Shown here: positions 7,292 through 16,159 of the stretch, piece after piece
Numbering within the stretch: position 1 is the stretch's first letter
Layout of the letters: every line of letters begins with the position of its first letter
Assembly (NCBI RefSeq): GCF_028198165.1
Contig: NZ_CP116339.1
Location: 2,363,001-2,427,000, forward strand
Direction: 5' to 3'
DNA: 64,000 bases
DNA from: Pseudoxanthomonas sp. JBR18
GTDB taxonomy: Bacteria; Pseudomonadota; Gammaproteobacteria; Xanthomonadales; Xanthomonadaceae
Position numbers and translations under genes: made by a program
The notes under the pieces: generated by a model
Databases searched by the model: none
What the model saw: only the letters and a program-made list of their open reading frames with translations
Told to the model about the DNA's origin: nothing

Positions 7292-10273
7292 ATGGATCGT
7301 CCAGACTCAATCCGTCGACCGCTTCGGTCCGTCATGCAGGCCAGGACGGTGCTGGTGTTCGGCTTGTTGCTGGCCATCGCCCTGGCCGTGGTCCTGGGCT
7401 ACTGGGTCACCGACGACCGTCACAATCGCCTGGGCGCGGCACAACGCCAGAGCGATACCCTGGTCACCGGCATCGAGCGTGTCTTGACCGCCGAACTGCG
7501 CAACATCGAGCGCGCCATGCAGGGGATCTGCGAGGATGCGCGCGAGCTGATGGAGCGCGTCCCGGCCCAGGCGCCGAACCTGATCGGTCAGTCCATCGAC
7601 GGGGTGGTATCCCGCCACCAGGAAATCCAGAGCATTGTCCTGGTGGACGATCGTGGCGTGGCACTGACCGAAGGCCAGGGGGAGCCCGACTTCGCGCACT
7701 GGATCGGCGGCGCACCGCACGGGAAGGAAGGCAGGCTGCGCTTCGGGTCGTTGCGCCTGGTCGATGGCAAGCGTTGGGTCCTGCCCCTGGCCCTGCCGCT
7801 GGCCCCGGTCGGCAGCGGGAGCCATCACTGGATCGTCGCTCGACTGTACCTGGATGAGCTGCAGGCCATGGTCGAGGGGCTGGATACCGGCCGCGATGGC
7901 ATCGTCAGCGTGGTCGGCCCCGGCAACATCCTGATGGCGCGGACCCGTCGCGCCGGGCGCTCGCTGGTGGGCACGCCGGTGGTCGGTCCCACGCCGCAGG
8001 AGCTGAGAGGGGACGGCATCGTCGAGCGCACCAGCCAGATCGATGGCGTTCGCCGCATTGTCGCGGTGCGTGCGCTCGAACATTACCCTCTACAGGTCTG
8101 GTCCGGGCTGTCGGTACGCGAGGTGCTCGCGCCGTGGCATCGCTTTCTGGTCATCGCGATCGTGCTGTACCTGCTCTATTGGACGATGCTGCTGGTCCTG
8201 GTGCGGGTGGTGCGGCGCGCCGACCGCGACCAGCGCCGCGTGCTGGAGCAACTCCAGCGCAACAGCGAGCACCTGCGCCTGGCGCAGAACACCGGCAAGG
8301 TCGGCGCGTGGGCGATGGAGGAGGGCAGCCACCATCTGGTCTGGGGTGGCGACATCGCGCGGCTGTTCGGCCTTGGCGAGACGCAGGAGGTGTCGCTGCG
8401 GATTTTCCATCGCCACGTCCATGCGAGCGACCGGGCGATGCTGGCGCGCCGGTTCACCGCGGCCTGGCGCAGCCGCAGCGCATTTTCCAGCGAGTTCCGG
8501 CTCATGGACGCCAGTGGCGGCGAGCGCTGGGTGGTCGGGCGCGGCGGCGTGGTCGAGGACCAGGCCGGACGCCTGCGCATGACCGGCACCCTGGTGGACA
8601 TCAGTGAGCGCATGGAGGCGATGTCCCGGGTCACCGATGCCGAGCGCCAGTTCCGCCTGATCTTCGACCGCAACCCGCTGCCATTCTGGGTGCATGACGC
8701 GCGCACCCTGCGGTTCCTGGAGGTCAACCGCGCCGCGACCCTGCAATACGGGTTCAGCCGCGAGGAATTTCTCACCATGCAGCTGGGCGATGTGTGTCCG
8801 GCTGGCCTGGCGGGCGCCAGCGGGATGGTGCAGGGCGCGGCGGCCGGCTTCGAGGACGCGCAGGTGTCCCAGCATCGTCGCAAGGATGGCTCCACCCTGC
8901 AGGCGCGCGTGTATGGCAGCGAGATCCGCTTCGGTGGCCATGACGCGCGTCTGGTCCTGTCCGAGGACGTGTCCGAGCGGCTCGAGTACGAACGGGAACT
9001 GGCCTACCGGGCGCGGCATGACCAGACCACCGGCCTGGCCAATGTCCAGACCCTGACCGACGAGCTGGACCAGGGCCAGCATCCCGGCTACCAGGTCGTC
9101 TACCTGCAGCTGCGCGGCCTACAGCCGATCCGTGATTCGCTGGGCCGCGAGACCGCCGACAACGTATTGCGCACGCTGGCCGCGCGCCTGCAGCAATGGG
9201 CCGACGACTACGGGCTGGCCGCGCACCAGCCGGACGAGGATTTCGTGCTGGCCATTCTCAATCCGGCGATGTCCGCCGCTGCGTTGCAGGCAGCCATCGA
9301 GGCCGTGCGCGAGCCGTTCAGCGACAGCGATGGGTCGATGCAGCGCCTGGACGCGCGTTTCGGCCTGGCCGAGGACGACGGCAGCGGCCTGCGCGCCGAG
9401 CGGATCATGGACAACGCCGCCCTGGCGGCGCATGCGTTGGAATCCAACGCCTTCGAGATCTCCCGCTACGACGGGGCCATCGCGCGACGCTACGAAGAGC
9501 GCCTGCGCATGGCCGCGCGGCTGCGCACGGCGATCGAGCAGAACGAGTTCGAACTGCATTTCCAGCCGATCGTGCGGACCTGCGATGGCAGCGTCGCGGC
9601 GCTGGAAGCCCTGGTGCGCTGGCCGCAGCGCGACGGCTCGCAGATTCCGCCGGGGGATTTCATTCCGCTGTGCGAGGACACGGGCCTGATCGTGCCGTTG
9701 GGCAACTGGATCCTGCGCCGGGCCGCCCAGGCCCAGGCCTGGCTGATGCGCCAGGGCTGCGACGATCTATCGGTGGCGGTGAACGTGTCCGCGGTACAGA
9801 TGCTGCAGGCCGACCTGCCGGCCGAACTGGAGGCCGCGTGCGCGCAGGCCGGCATCACGCCAGATCGCCTGCACGTGGAGCTGACCGAATCGGTGGTGAT
9901 GAGCCGCCCCGAGCAGGGCATGACGGCCATGCAGCGGCTGCGCGATGCAGGCGTGTGCATCTCGCTGGACGATTTCGGCACGGGCTTTTCCTCGATGTCC
10001 TATCTGCGCCACCTGCCGCTGAGCTCGATCAAGCTGGATCGGGCCTTCGTGCAGGACGTGGACCGCGACGCGCGCAATGCCAGCATCTGCAGCGCGCTGC
10101 TGACGCTGGGCCACAGCCTGGGCCTGGTGATGGTGGCCGAGGGCGTCGAGCGCCCCGAGGAGCTGGAGTGGCTGCGTCGCCACGGTTGCGATCAGGTGCA
10201 GGGCTTCCTGCTCGGTCGGCCGCAGCCCCTGGAACAGATCCTGCGGCGCGTGCAAGGCGTTCTGGCGCCCTAG
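7292..10273 (+). CDS. Membrane PAS-GGDEF-EAL cyclic di-GMP protein, likely phosphodiesterase
   Basis: 993 residues, inner membrane. Order: helix 1 (about 17-38), a periplasmic sensor of about 245 residues, helix 2 (about 284-308, [19 protein letters not shown]), two PAS domains (about 325-430 and 440-560), GGDEF and EAL. The GGDEF site reads QPDED (residues 646-650), so cyclase activity is probably lost. The EAL domain keeps the key motifs: EALVRW (E772), NVSA, ELTES, DDFGTG, IKLD, AEGVE and QGFLLGRP. It would therefore hydrolyse c-di-GMP to pGpG, with the dead GGDEF as a possible GTP-sensing module. The input could be a small periplasmic ligand plus a PAS cofactor. The XVIPCD gene converges 34 bases downstream. 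Confidence 0.93.
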   Translation: MDRPDSIRRPLRSVMQARTVLVFGLLLAIALAVVLGYWVTDDRHNRLGAAQRQSDTLVTGIERVLTAELRNIERAMQGICEDARELMERVPAQAPNLIGQSIDGVVSRHQEIQSIVLVDDRGVALTEGQGEPDFAHWIGGAPHGKEGRLRFGSLRLVDGKRWVLPLALPLAPVGSGSHHWIVARLYLDELQAMVEGLDTGRDGIVSVVGPGNILMARTRRAGRSLVGTPVVGPTPQELRGDGIVERTSQIDGVRRIVAVRALEHYPLQVWSGLSVREVLAPWHRFLVIAIVLYLLYWTMLLVLVRVVRRADRDQRRVLEQLQRNSEHLRLAQNTGKVGAWAMEEGSHHLVWGGDIARLFGLGETQEVSLRIFHRHVHASDRAMLARRFTAAWRSRSAFSSEFRLMDASGGERWVVGRGGVVEDQAGRLRMTGTLVDISERMEAMSRVTDAERQFRLIFDRNPLPFWVHDARTLRFLEVNRAATLQYGFSREEFLTMQLGDVCPAGLAGASGMVQGAAAGFEDAQVSQHRRKDGSTLQARVYGSEIRFGGHDARLVLSEDVSERLEYERELAYRARHDQTTGLANVQTLTDELDQGQHPGYQVVYLQLRGLQPIRDSLGRETADNVLRTLAARLQQWADDYGLAAHQPDEDFVLAILNPAMSAAALQAAIEAVREPFSDSDGSMQRLDARFGLAEDDGSGLRAERIMDNAALAAHALESNAFEISRYDGAIARRYEERLRMAARLRTAIEQNEFELHFQPIVRTCDGSVAALEALVRWPQRDGSQIPPGDFIPLCEDTGLIVPLGNWILRRAAQAQAWLMRQGCDDLSVAVNVSAVQMLQADLPAELEAACAQAGITPDRLHVELTESVVMSRPEQGMTAMQRLRDAGVCISLDDFGTGFSSMSYLRHLPLSSIKLDRAFVQDVDRDARNASICSALLTLGHSLGLVMVAEGVERPEELEWLRRHGCDQVQGFLLGRPQPLEQILRRVQGVLAP

Positions 10274-10307
10274 GCGGGCCGATCCGTTGGACGACCGCAC
10301 CGCGACA

Positions 10308-10700
10308 TCAGCGCCGCGGTGTCGGATCGTCGGGCAACGGGGTCTGGCGCGCCGCCAGCGCATGCGCCTGCTGCAGGGCGTCCAGACGCGCCAATGCACG
10401 GTCCAGTGGCAACGCGAGCGCATCGCTGGTCCGCATGTGGGCGCGCAGCTGTGCAGGATCCCCCAGCGCGCCCTGGACGACGAAGGCGTACTCGCCCTCG
10501 GCGACCTGCCCATTGCGATGGGACAGCAGCACATGATCGACTTGGCTCAGCCCCTGCTCGTGCGCCAGTACCGCCAGCGCCGCGGCCAGCCGCGCGCTGG
10601 CGTCGTCGAATGGACGCCCCAGACCGGCCTCGAGTGCCTGCACGCCGGCCACGCATTGCTGGTGAAGGGCATCGACGGGCGCGGCGGGCGTCTGGGACAT
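10308..10700 (-). CDS. Stand-alone XVIPCD-type domain protein (type IV secretion signal domain)
   Basis: 130 residues, nearly all of which match the XVIPCD, the C-terminal signal of Xanthomonadales type IV killing effectors (X-Tfes). The matching blocks run in order: LHQQCVAGVQALEAGLGR, DASARLAAALAVLA, GLSQVDHVLLS, GEYAFVVQG, DPAQLRAHMRT, and PLDRALARLDAL. XVIPCDs bind the VirD4 coupling protein and carry toxins into rival bacteria. No toxin domain precedes it: only ten residues lie ahead of the first block. The chosen start is MSQTP; the longer frame reads back into the divergent radical SAM gene region. No type IV secretion gene or obvious immunity gene is in the window. Confidence 0.75.
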   Translation of the reverse strand: MSQTPAAPVDALHQQCVAGVQALEAGLGRPFDDASARLAAALAVLAHEQGLSQVDHVLLSHRNGQVAEGEYAFVVQGALGDPAQLRAHMRTSDALALPLDRALARLDALQQAHALAARQTPLPDDPTPRR

Positions 10701-10841
10701 GGCATCAGCGTCTTGGGGGGAACCGGGCAAAGCATGACCGCGCGGCGCTGAGCGCGCGATGATCGCGCGCATCCCGGGTTCATCGGCATGCATCCCGGCG
10801 TCTCACGGATTGAGACGGCGCCCGGCGATGCTCTGGGCATC

Positions 10842-12083
10842 ATGCAGGTCAAAGACAAGCTCGCCATCCTCGCCGACGCGGCCAAATACGATGCCTCCTG
10901 CGCGTCTTCCGGCGCGGACAAGCGGCACTCGCTCGGCAGCGGTGGCATCGGCAGCACCGAGGGCATGGGCATCTGTCACTCGTACACGCCCGATGGGCGC
11001 TGCGTGTCGCTGCTGAAGATCCTGCTGACCAACTTCTGCGTGTTCGACTGCGCGTACTGCGTCAACCGGGTGACCAGCAACGTGCGACGCGCGCGGTTCA
11101 CCCCGGCCGAAGTGGTCCAGCTGACCCTGGACTTCTACAAGCGCAATTACATCGAAGGCCTGTTCCTCTCCAGCGGCATCATCCGCGACAGCGACTACAC
11201 GATGGAGCAGCTGGTGGAAGTGGCGCGCAGCCTGCGCCAGGACCACAAGTTTGCCGGCTACATCCACCTCAAGACCATTCCCGATGCCGCGCCCGAGCTG
11301 CTGGCCGCGGCCGGCCGCTACGCCGACCGCCTGAGCATCAATGTCGAATTGCCGACCGAGGCCGGCCTGGCCCGCCTGGCCCCGGAGAAGAAGCCTGGCG
11401 GCATCCGCGCGGCAATGGGCGAACTGCGCTGGCGGATCGAGGAGAACGTCGAGCAACGGCGCGAGCAGAGCAAGCTCCGCGCCAAGCCGCCGCGCTTCGC
11501 GCCGGCCGGGCAGAGCACGCAGATGATCGTCGGCGCCGATGGCGCCGATGACCGCAGCATCCTGCACACCAGCACCAACCTCTACGGCAACTACCGGCTG
11601 CGGCGCGTGTACTACTCAGCCTTCAGCCCGATTCCCGATGCCTCCAGCAAGCTGCCGCTGCAGCCGCCACCGCTGCAGCGCGAGCATCGCCTGTACCAGG
11701 CCGACTGGCTGCTGCGCTTCTATGATTTTTCCGTGGAGGAGATCGCGCCGACGCAGGCCAGTGGCATGCTGGATCTGGACATCGATCCCAAGCTGGCCTG
11801 GGCGCTGCGCCATCCCGAACGATTTCCCGTGGATGTCAATCACGCGCCACGCGAGCTGTTGTTGCGCGTGCCAGGGCTGGGGACGCGCAATGTCGAGCGG
11901 ATCATCGCCTCGCGTCGGTTCCGGCGTTTGCGGGTTGAGGATCTGACGCGGCTGCGGCTGCCGATGAAGAAGCTGCTGCCGTTCGTGCAGGTGCTTGATC
12001 ATCATCCGCGCGCTGCGTTGGATGACCCGTTGAAGCTGCGGGCGGCGTTGGCGCCCAAGCCGCGGCAGATGGGGTTGTTTTGA
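10842..12083 (+). CDS. DNA modification/repair radical SAM protein with helix-hairpin-helix
   Basis: 413 residues. The radical SAM cluster motif is CVFDCAYC (C66-x3-C70-x2-C73), preceded by GMGICHSYTPDGRCVSLLKILLTNF, typical of the family named putative DNA modification/repair radical SAM protein. The C-terminus holds a helix-hairpin-helix DNA-binding element (VNHAPRELLLRVPGLGTRNVERIIASRRF, about 345-375). The protein probably acts on DNA in the cytoplasm with a [4Fe-4S] cluster and S-adenosylmethionine. Its partner in most genomes is the DUF4130-UdgX protein, which is the next gene here. The start MQVKDKLAIL matches the expected family start; the open frame runs 18 codons further upstream. 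Confidence 0.92.
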   Translation: MQVKDKLAILADAAKYDASCASSGADKRHSLGSGGIGSTEGMGICHSYTPDGRCVSLLKILLTNFCVFDCAYCVNRVTSNVRRARFTPAEVVQLTLDFYKRNYIEGLFLSSGIIRDSDYTMEQLVEVARSLRQDHKFAGYIHLKTIPDAAPELLAAAGRYADRLSINVELPTEAGLARLAPEKKPGGIRAAMGELRWRIEENVEQRREQSKLRAKPPRFAPAGQSTQMIVGADGADDRSILHTSTNLYGNYRLRRVYYSAFSPIPDASSKLPLQPPPLQREHRLYQADWLLRFYDFSVEEIAPTQASGMLDLDIDPKLAWALRHPERFPVDVNHAPRELLLRVPGLGTRNVERIIASRRFRRLRVEDLTRLRLPMKKLLPFVQVLDHHPRAALDDPLKLRAALAPKPRQMGLF

Positions 12084-12134
12084 GCTTGGCCATGTTCGCA
12101 ATCGGACTGGCCAATGCGTGAGTCAAAAGCAAGT

Positions 12135-12345
12135 GCGTTCGCACCGGTTGGTGCGACCTACTTTTGTCTTGGCAAAAGTAGGCAAAACCGCCCCCGCCGG
12201 GACGCGCGCCGATGCTGCGCATCGGTTCCCTGCGCTTCTCGAAGAATCGGGCACGGCGCCCAAACTCGCTGCGCTCAGACAAGGGCGCCTCTGCGGCCCG
12301 ATCCTCCCGCGATGCTCGGCACGCTTTACGGCTCGCCAGATCGAA
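12135..12345. repeat. Non-coding block with two hairpins, probably a dispersed repeat
   Basis: The 305-base gap between the two repair genes holds no gene I can support. It starts with a hairpin TCGCACC-GGTT-GGTGCGA (12139-12156). A second perfect hairpin follows directly, CCTACTTTTG-TCTTGG-CAAAAGTAGG (12157-12182). Then comes a run that looks like repeated intergenic sequence in related genomes (GCAAAACCGCCCCCGCC, CTCGCTGCGCTCAGACAAGG). The first hairpins could end transcription of the radical SAM gene. The dispersed-repeat call is from memory of similar sequences, not a search. Confidence 0.45.
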
Positions 12346-12388
12346 AGCTCAGCAACAGCAACAGCGTCATGCCTGTCGATGATGCCGT

Positions 12389-13867
12389 ATGGATTGTGGC
12401 TTGCTGATGTTCACCGCGCGGGTCGATCCACCGTGGGATCTGGAGGCGTGGCGGGTTGCGGCGCGGGCGGCGTGGGGTGCGCAGGTGCCGCCGGAGGCGA
12501 TCGAGTGGAATGGGGATGCGCAGGGAGGCTTGCTTGCCGGGCAGGATGTTGCCGCGCTGCCGAGGCGGCGCGATGGCCTGCGGGTGTCGTCGGATTTTTT
12601 GTCCGTGGCGGCGGCGGTGTTGTGCCATCGCGATCCGCAGCGCTTCGCGCTGCTCTATCGGTTGCTGTGGCGGATGGAAATGGAAGGGCGCGACCTGCTG
12701 GCCCATGCGACCGATCCGGATGTCCGCCGTGCGCAGGTGCTGGCCAAGGCGGTCGGGCGCGACACCCACAAGATGAAGGCGTTCGTGCGCTTTCGCGAGG
12801 TGCCGGGGGAGGATGAGGCCTTCGTGGCCTGGTTCGAGCCCGAGCACCAGATCCTCGACCGGATCGCGCCGTTCTTTGCCAGGCGCTTTGCCGGGATGCG
12901 GTGGGCGATCCTCACTCCGTACCGCAGCGTGGCCTGGGACGGCACGGGGCTGGCCTTCGGACCCGGGGGGACCCGCGCCGATGCGCCGGCCGACGATGCG
13001 CGCGAGGCGTTGTGGAAGACCTACTACGCCAACATCTTCAATCCGGCGCGGCTCAACCCGACGATGATGCGCTCGGAGATGCCGCAAAAGTACTGGAAGC
13101 ACCTGCCTGAGGCCCAATTGCTGCCGGACCTGATTCAGCAGGCCGGCGTGCGCGTGCGCGAGATGGCCGAGCGTGCGCCCGAAGCGCCACGGCGCCGCAT
13201 CCCAGACGCAGCGCCCCAGCCGACGCTGCGCGCGGAGGACTCACTGGAGGTGGTACGCGACGCGGCCGCCGCCTGTCGTCGATGCGAACTGTGGCAGCCC
13301 GCCACACGCACGGTGTTTGGCGAGGGGCCCGTCGACGCGAAAGTGGTGTTGATCGGCGAACAGCCCGGTGACGAGGAGGATCTCAGCGGCCGTCCTTTCG
13401 TCGGCCCCGCCGGCCGCCTGTTGGACCAGATCCTGGCCGAGTTGGGGATCGACCGCCAGGCGCTCTACCTGACCAATGCGGTCAAGCATTTTCGCTTCGA
13501 ACAGCGTGGCAAGCGGCGCCTGCATCGCAACCCGTCCAGCAGCCAAGTGGCGGCGTGCCGGCCATGGCTGATGGAAGAACTCTCGCGAATCGATCCGGCC
13601 GTCGTGGTGTGCCTGGGGGCGACGGCGGCACAGGCCGTGATGGGCGGCGGATTGAAGTTGATGGCCTCGCGCGGGCGCTGGCATCGGCTGGAATCAGGCG
13701 CATGCGTGTTGCCCACCGTGCATCCGGCCTGGGTGCTGCGCCAGCGCGACCCGGACGCGCTGGCACAGGCGCGCAGGGCGTTGGTCGATGATCTGCGGCT
13801 CCTGCAAATGTGGATGGCGCGGCAGGGCGAAGCGCTGGACGTTGCTGCTGGCCTCAGTCGCTCGTGA
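12389..13867 (+). CDS. DUF4130 - UdgX fusion, uracil-DNA-binding repair protein
   Basis: 492 residues. The N-terminal half is the DUF4130 domain (LLYRLLWRM, DTHKMKAFVRFREV, KTYYANIFNPARLNPTMMRSEMPQKYWKHLPEA). The C-terminal half is a family 4/5-like uracil-DNA glycosylase of the UdgX type: GEQPGDEED (about 323-331), FVGPAGRLLDQIL, the loop GKRRLH with H379, and HPAWVLR. UdgX is known to trap uracil in DNA by forming a covalent bond from the histidine of its KRRIH loop, which is conserved here as KRRLH. The pair with the radical SAM protein suggests a dedicated DNA base-damage pathway. The start is the first ATG; an ATG six codons later (12407) is possible. Its 3' end overlaps the convergent paralog 3 gene by 14 bases. 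Confidence 0.92.
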   Translation: MDCGLLMFTARVDPPWDLEAWRVAARAAWGAQVPPEAIEWNGDAQGGLLAGQDVAALPRRRDGLRVSSDFLSVAAAVLCHRDPQRFALLYRLLWRMEMEGRDLLAHATDPDVRRAQVLAKAVGRDTHKMKAFVRFREVPGEDEAFVAWFEPEHQILDRIAPFFARRFAGMRWAILTPYRSVAWDGTGLAFGPGGTRADAPADDAREALWKTYYANIFNPARLNPTMMRSEMPQKYWKHLPEAQLLPDLIQQAGVRVREMAERAPEAPRRRIPDAAPQPTLRAEDSLEVVRDAAAACRRCELWQPATRTVFGEGPVDAKVVLIGEQPGDEEDLSGRPFVGPAGRLLDQILAELGIDRQALYLTNAVKHFRFEQRGKRRLHRNPSSSQVAACRPWLMEELSRIDPAVVVCLGATAAQAVMGGGLKLMASRGRWHRLESGACVLPTVHPAWVLRQRDPDALAQARRALVDDLRLLQMWMARQGEALDVAAGLSRS

Positions 13868-14162
13868 TGCGCTGCCAGACCTCGCCGATGATTCGCTCGG
13901 CGCGGTGCCAGGGCAACTGCTCGTAGGGCAGGAGCTGCTCGTAGCGGCGATGCACGTCGGGCCAGATCGCGTCCAGCGACTGGTGCGGATGCAGCAGGTA
14001 GTTGTCGTAGGCGAACTTCAGCGTCGGCTCCGCCTGCGCGTAGGTCGTCCGACCCACGGGATACTGCAGATAATGGTCGCGCCACCAGCGCAATTCATGA
14101 TTGATGTCGACCACCACGGCACGTGGGCCGGTGGCGTGCTGGACCTGCTGGACTACATTCAT
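13854..14162 (-). CDS. Small cytoplasmic protein, paralog 3 of a three-copy family
   Basis: 102 residues from the MNVVQQ start. It matches the tandem pair near 5.3-6.1 kb: VVVDINHELRWWRDHYLQYP, PTLKFAYDNYLLHPH, and a final helix IIGEVWQRITSD. It lies about 8 kb from the other two and on the opposite strand. Its stop codon overlaps the 3' end of the UdgX gene tail to tail by 14 bases. No signal peptide or membrane segment is seen. The function of the family is unknown; the repeated presence suggests chromosomal copies with separate regulation. Confidence 0.75.
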   Translation of the reverse strand: MNVVQQVQHATGPRAVVVDINHELRWWRDHYLQYPVGRTTYAQAEPTLKFAYDNYLLHPHQSLDAIWPDVHRRYEQLLPYEQLPWHRAERIIGEVWQRITSD

Positions 14163-14251
14163 GAGAGCGGCGCGTCGCAATGGCGGGGGAGCCAAACTTT
14201 AGGAGCGGCACGGGTGAAGCATCCGTCAGTGCGCGCTGAACAGGCAGAGTT

Positions 14252-14653
14252 TCAGCGCGCCAGTTCCAGTGCACCTGGCGCGGCGCCCACGCGGTCGCGG
14301 ACCTGGCCCATGTCGCGCACGGGACGGACTTCGATGCAGCCCACCGCCGCCCAGGGAAAGGTCCGTGCGATCGCTTCAGCCTGCTCGATGTCGGCTGCCT
14401 GGATGAGGTTGAAGCCGGCCAGCAGCTCCTTGGTCTCGGCGAAGGGGCCATCGGTGACGGTGGTCTTGCCACCGCGCACGCGGATCGCGCGCGCTGTCGA
14501 GGCCGCTTCCAATTGCTGGGAGGCCAACAGCACACCGTCACGCTGAAGCTGGTCGGCATGTTCGAAGCAGCCGCGCATCAGTTTGTCGAACTCGCCCTGC
14601 GGCAGGGCGTCGAGCAGGGCGTCATCGATGTGGATCAGGATCAGGAACTGCAT
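14252..14653 (-). CDS. YciI-family (DGPF-domain) protein
   Basis: 133 residues of the YCII/DGPF ferredoxin-like fold: MQFLILIHIDDA, VLLASQQLEAAS, then the hallmark TVTDGPFAETKELLAGF, and a final strand with GCIEVRPV. The catalytic role is not settled; the family is related to dienelactone-type and muconolactone isomerase-like folds. DGPF proteins are the typical genomic companions of ECF42 sigma factors, one of which lies 3 kb away. This copy is intact and faces away from the cluster of plus-strand genes, so it may be controlled from the shared 190-base intergenic region. Confidence 0.88.
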   Translation of the reverse strand: MQFLILIHIDDALLDALPQGEFDKLMRGCFEHADQLQRDGVLLASQQLEAASTARAIRVRGGKTTVTDGPFAETKELLAGFNLIQAADIEQAEAIARTFPWAAVGCIEVRPVRDMGQVRDRVGAAPGALELAR

Positions 14654-14846
14654 GGTCCGGCGTCCTTCGCTGCGGCATCGTCAGGGGCGCATCATGCCCC
14701 ACGGAAACGCGCCGGGTGCGACTGCGTGGTGTAACCGCCGAAACGCTCGCTTGGGAGTTGTCTGGCCGCTGTCGATTTTCGTCGCGCTGATTCGTCTAGG
14801 AGGTCAGAAACGCCAGCAGCGCCTGGCCGTGGACGGGAGTGATGCG

Positions 14847-15266
14847 ATGAAGGTGATGGTGATCGTCAAGGCCAGCGCCGCCTCCGAGGCGGGCGTGTTG
14901 CCTTCGACCGAGTTGCTGGCGGCCATGGGTGCCTACAACGAGGCCCTGGTCCAAGCCGGGATCATGCTGGCGGGCGAAGGCCTGCATCCTTCAAGCCGCG
15001 GCGTCCGGGTGCGCTTCGGCGGCAAGGCCCGCACCGTGACCGATGGTCCGTTCGCCCAAACAACGGAGCTGGTCGCCGGCTTCTAGCTATGGCAGGTGCG
15101 CTCGCTGGACGAAGCCACCGAGTGGCTCAAGCGCGCGCCGTTCGATGGCGGCGTGGAGGTCGAGCTGCGTCCGGTCCTGGAGACGGCGGACTTCGGTGAC
15201 GCCATGACCCCCACACTGCGGGCGCGCGAGCAGCAGCTGCGCGCTCGTACCCGCGGCATGTCCTAG
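14847..15266 (+). pseudogene. YciI/DGPF protein gene interrupted by an in-frame TAG
   Basis: The reading frame MKVMVIVKASAASEAG...TVTDGPFAQTTELVAGF stops at a TAG (15084-15086). It then continues in the same frame as LWQVRSLDEATEWLKRAPFDGGVEVELRPVLE to a TAG at 15264. Family members read GFWLWQV at this point, so a TGG tryptophan codon has become TAG. Without the stop the protein would have 139 codons, the normal length. The truncated 79-residue product keeps the DGPF motif but lacks the last helix and strand. The downstream half shows no further damage, so the change is recent or a sequencing error. Confidence 0.85.
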
Positions 15267-15290
15267 ATTTCAATCCCAAGGAGCAATGCG

Positions 15291-15707
15291 ATGCACGTGA
15301 TCCCGTACTTGTTTTTCAACGGCAACTGCCGCGAGGCCATGACGTTCTACGCGCGTATGCTGGGCGGCGAAGTGGTGGCCATGTCCACCTACGATCAGGC
15401 GCCGCCCGAGGCCAGGATGCCGGGCATGCCGGAGGGGGCGGTCATGCATGCCTCGCTGGTGGCCGGCGATGTGCGCTTGATGGCCTCCGATACGTGTCCA
15501 CCCCAGGACTACGCACCACCGCATGGAATGACCGTGGCCCTGCATGCGGACAGCGTGGAGGAAGCCGAGCGGATCTACGCGGCGCTGGCCGAAGGCGCGC
15601 AGATCCAGATGCCGATGAGTGCCACCTTCTGGTCCAAGCGCTTTGCCATGCTGACCGATCGCTATGGCACGCCCTGGATGATCAACGTCGATGCCGAACC
15701 GGCCTGA
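15291..15707 (+). CDS. VOC-family PhnB-like protein
   Basis: 138 residues of the vicinal-oxygen-chelate fold, in the PhnB-like/DUF3..-type branch: MHVIPYLFFNGNCREAMTFYARMLGG at the start, MPGMPEGAVMHASLVAGDVRLMASD in the middle, and FWSKRFAMLTDRYGTPWMINV at the end. Members of this branch are often linked to glyoxalase, fosfomycin-resistance or extradiol dioxygenase folds without a known reaction. It lies 24 bases after the broken YciI gene and 10 bases before the frameshifted VOC gene, in what looks like one ECF42-linked operon. A ribosome binding site (AAGGAG) sits before the ATG. Confidence 0.88.
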   Translation: MHVIPYLFFNGNCREAMTFYARMLGGEVVAMSTYDQAPPEARMPGMPEGAVMHASLVAGDVRLMASDTCPPQDYAPPHGMTVALHADSVEEAERIYAALAEGAQIQMPMSATFWSKRFAMLTDRYGTPWMINVDAEPA

Positions 15708-15717
15708 GGAGTACGCC

Positions 15718-16118
15718 ATGCCGACCCGGATGTTCGTCAACCTGCCCGTGCGCGACCTGCCGAAGGCCAAGGCTTTCTACACGGCGTTGGGCTACACCAT
15801 CAATCCGCAATTCACCAACGACGATGCGGCCTGCGTGGTCATCAGCGAGACCATCTACGTGATGCTGCTGGTGCATCCGTTCTTCAGCACCTTCACGCCA
15901 AAGGCGATCTGCGACACCTCGCTGCAGACCGAGGCGATCCTGTGCCTATCGGCCGACGACAAGGCTGGCGTGGACGCGCTGGCCGAGCGCGCGCTGGCTG
16001 CCGGAGGTGGCGAGCCAAGCCGGTGCAGGACCTGGGCTTCATGTACGGGCGCAGCTTCACCGACCTGGATGGCCATCACTGGGAAGTGATGTGCATGTCA
16101 GGGCCGCCACCGCACTGA
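15718..16118 (+). pseudogene. VOC/glyoxalase-family protein gene with a -1 frameshift
   Basis: The frame starts MPTRMFVNLPVRDLPKAKAFYTALGYTINPQF, a normal VOC N-terminus, and runs well to LAERALAAGGGE. From about position 16014 the frame yields unrelated residues (PSRCRTWASC). The conserved C-terminus (AKPVQDLGFMYGRSFTDLDGHHWEVMCM) continues in another frame from 16017 to a TGA at 16116. Restoring one base after GGCGAG at 16014 would rejoin the two parts as GEAKPVQDLGF. The damage is therefore a single-base loss, either real or a sequencing error. The rest of the gene looks intact. Confidence 0.85.
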
Positions 16119-16159
16119 GCCGCGCGCTCAATCCCCCCTTCAAAGAAGAGGACAACCCC

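Noticed and set aside
10701..10793. A longer start for the XVIPCD protein
   Set aside because: The extra 31 residues do not match the domain and overlap the divergent upstream region of the radical SAM gene.
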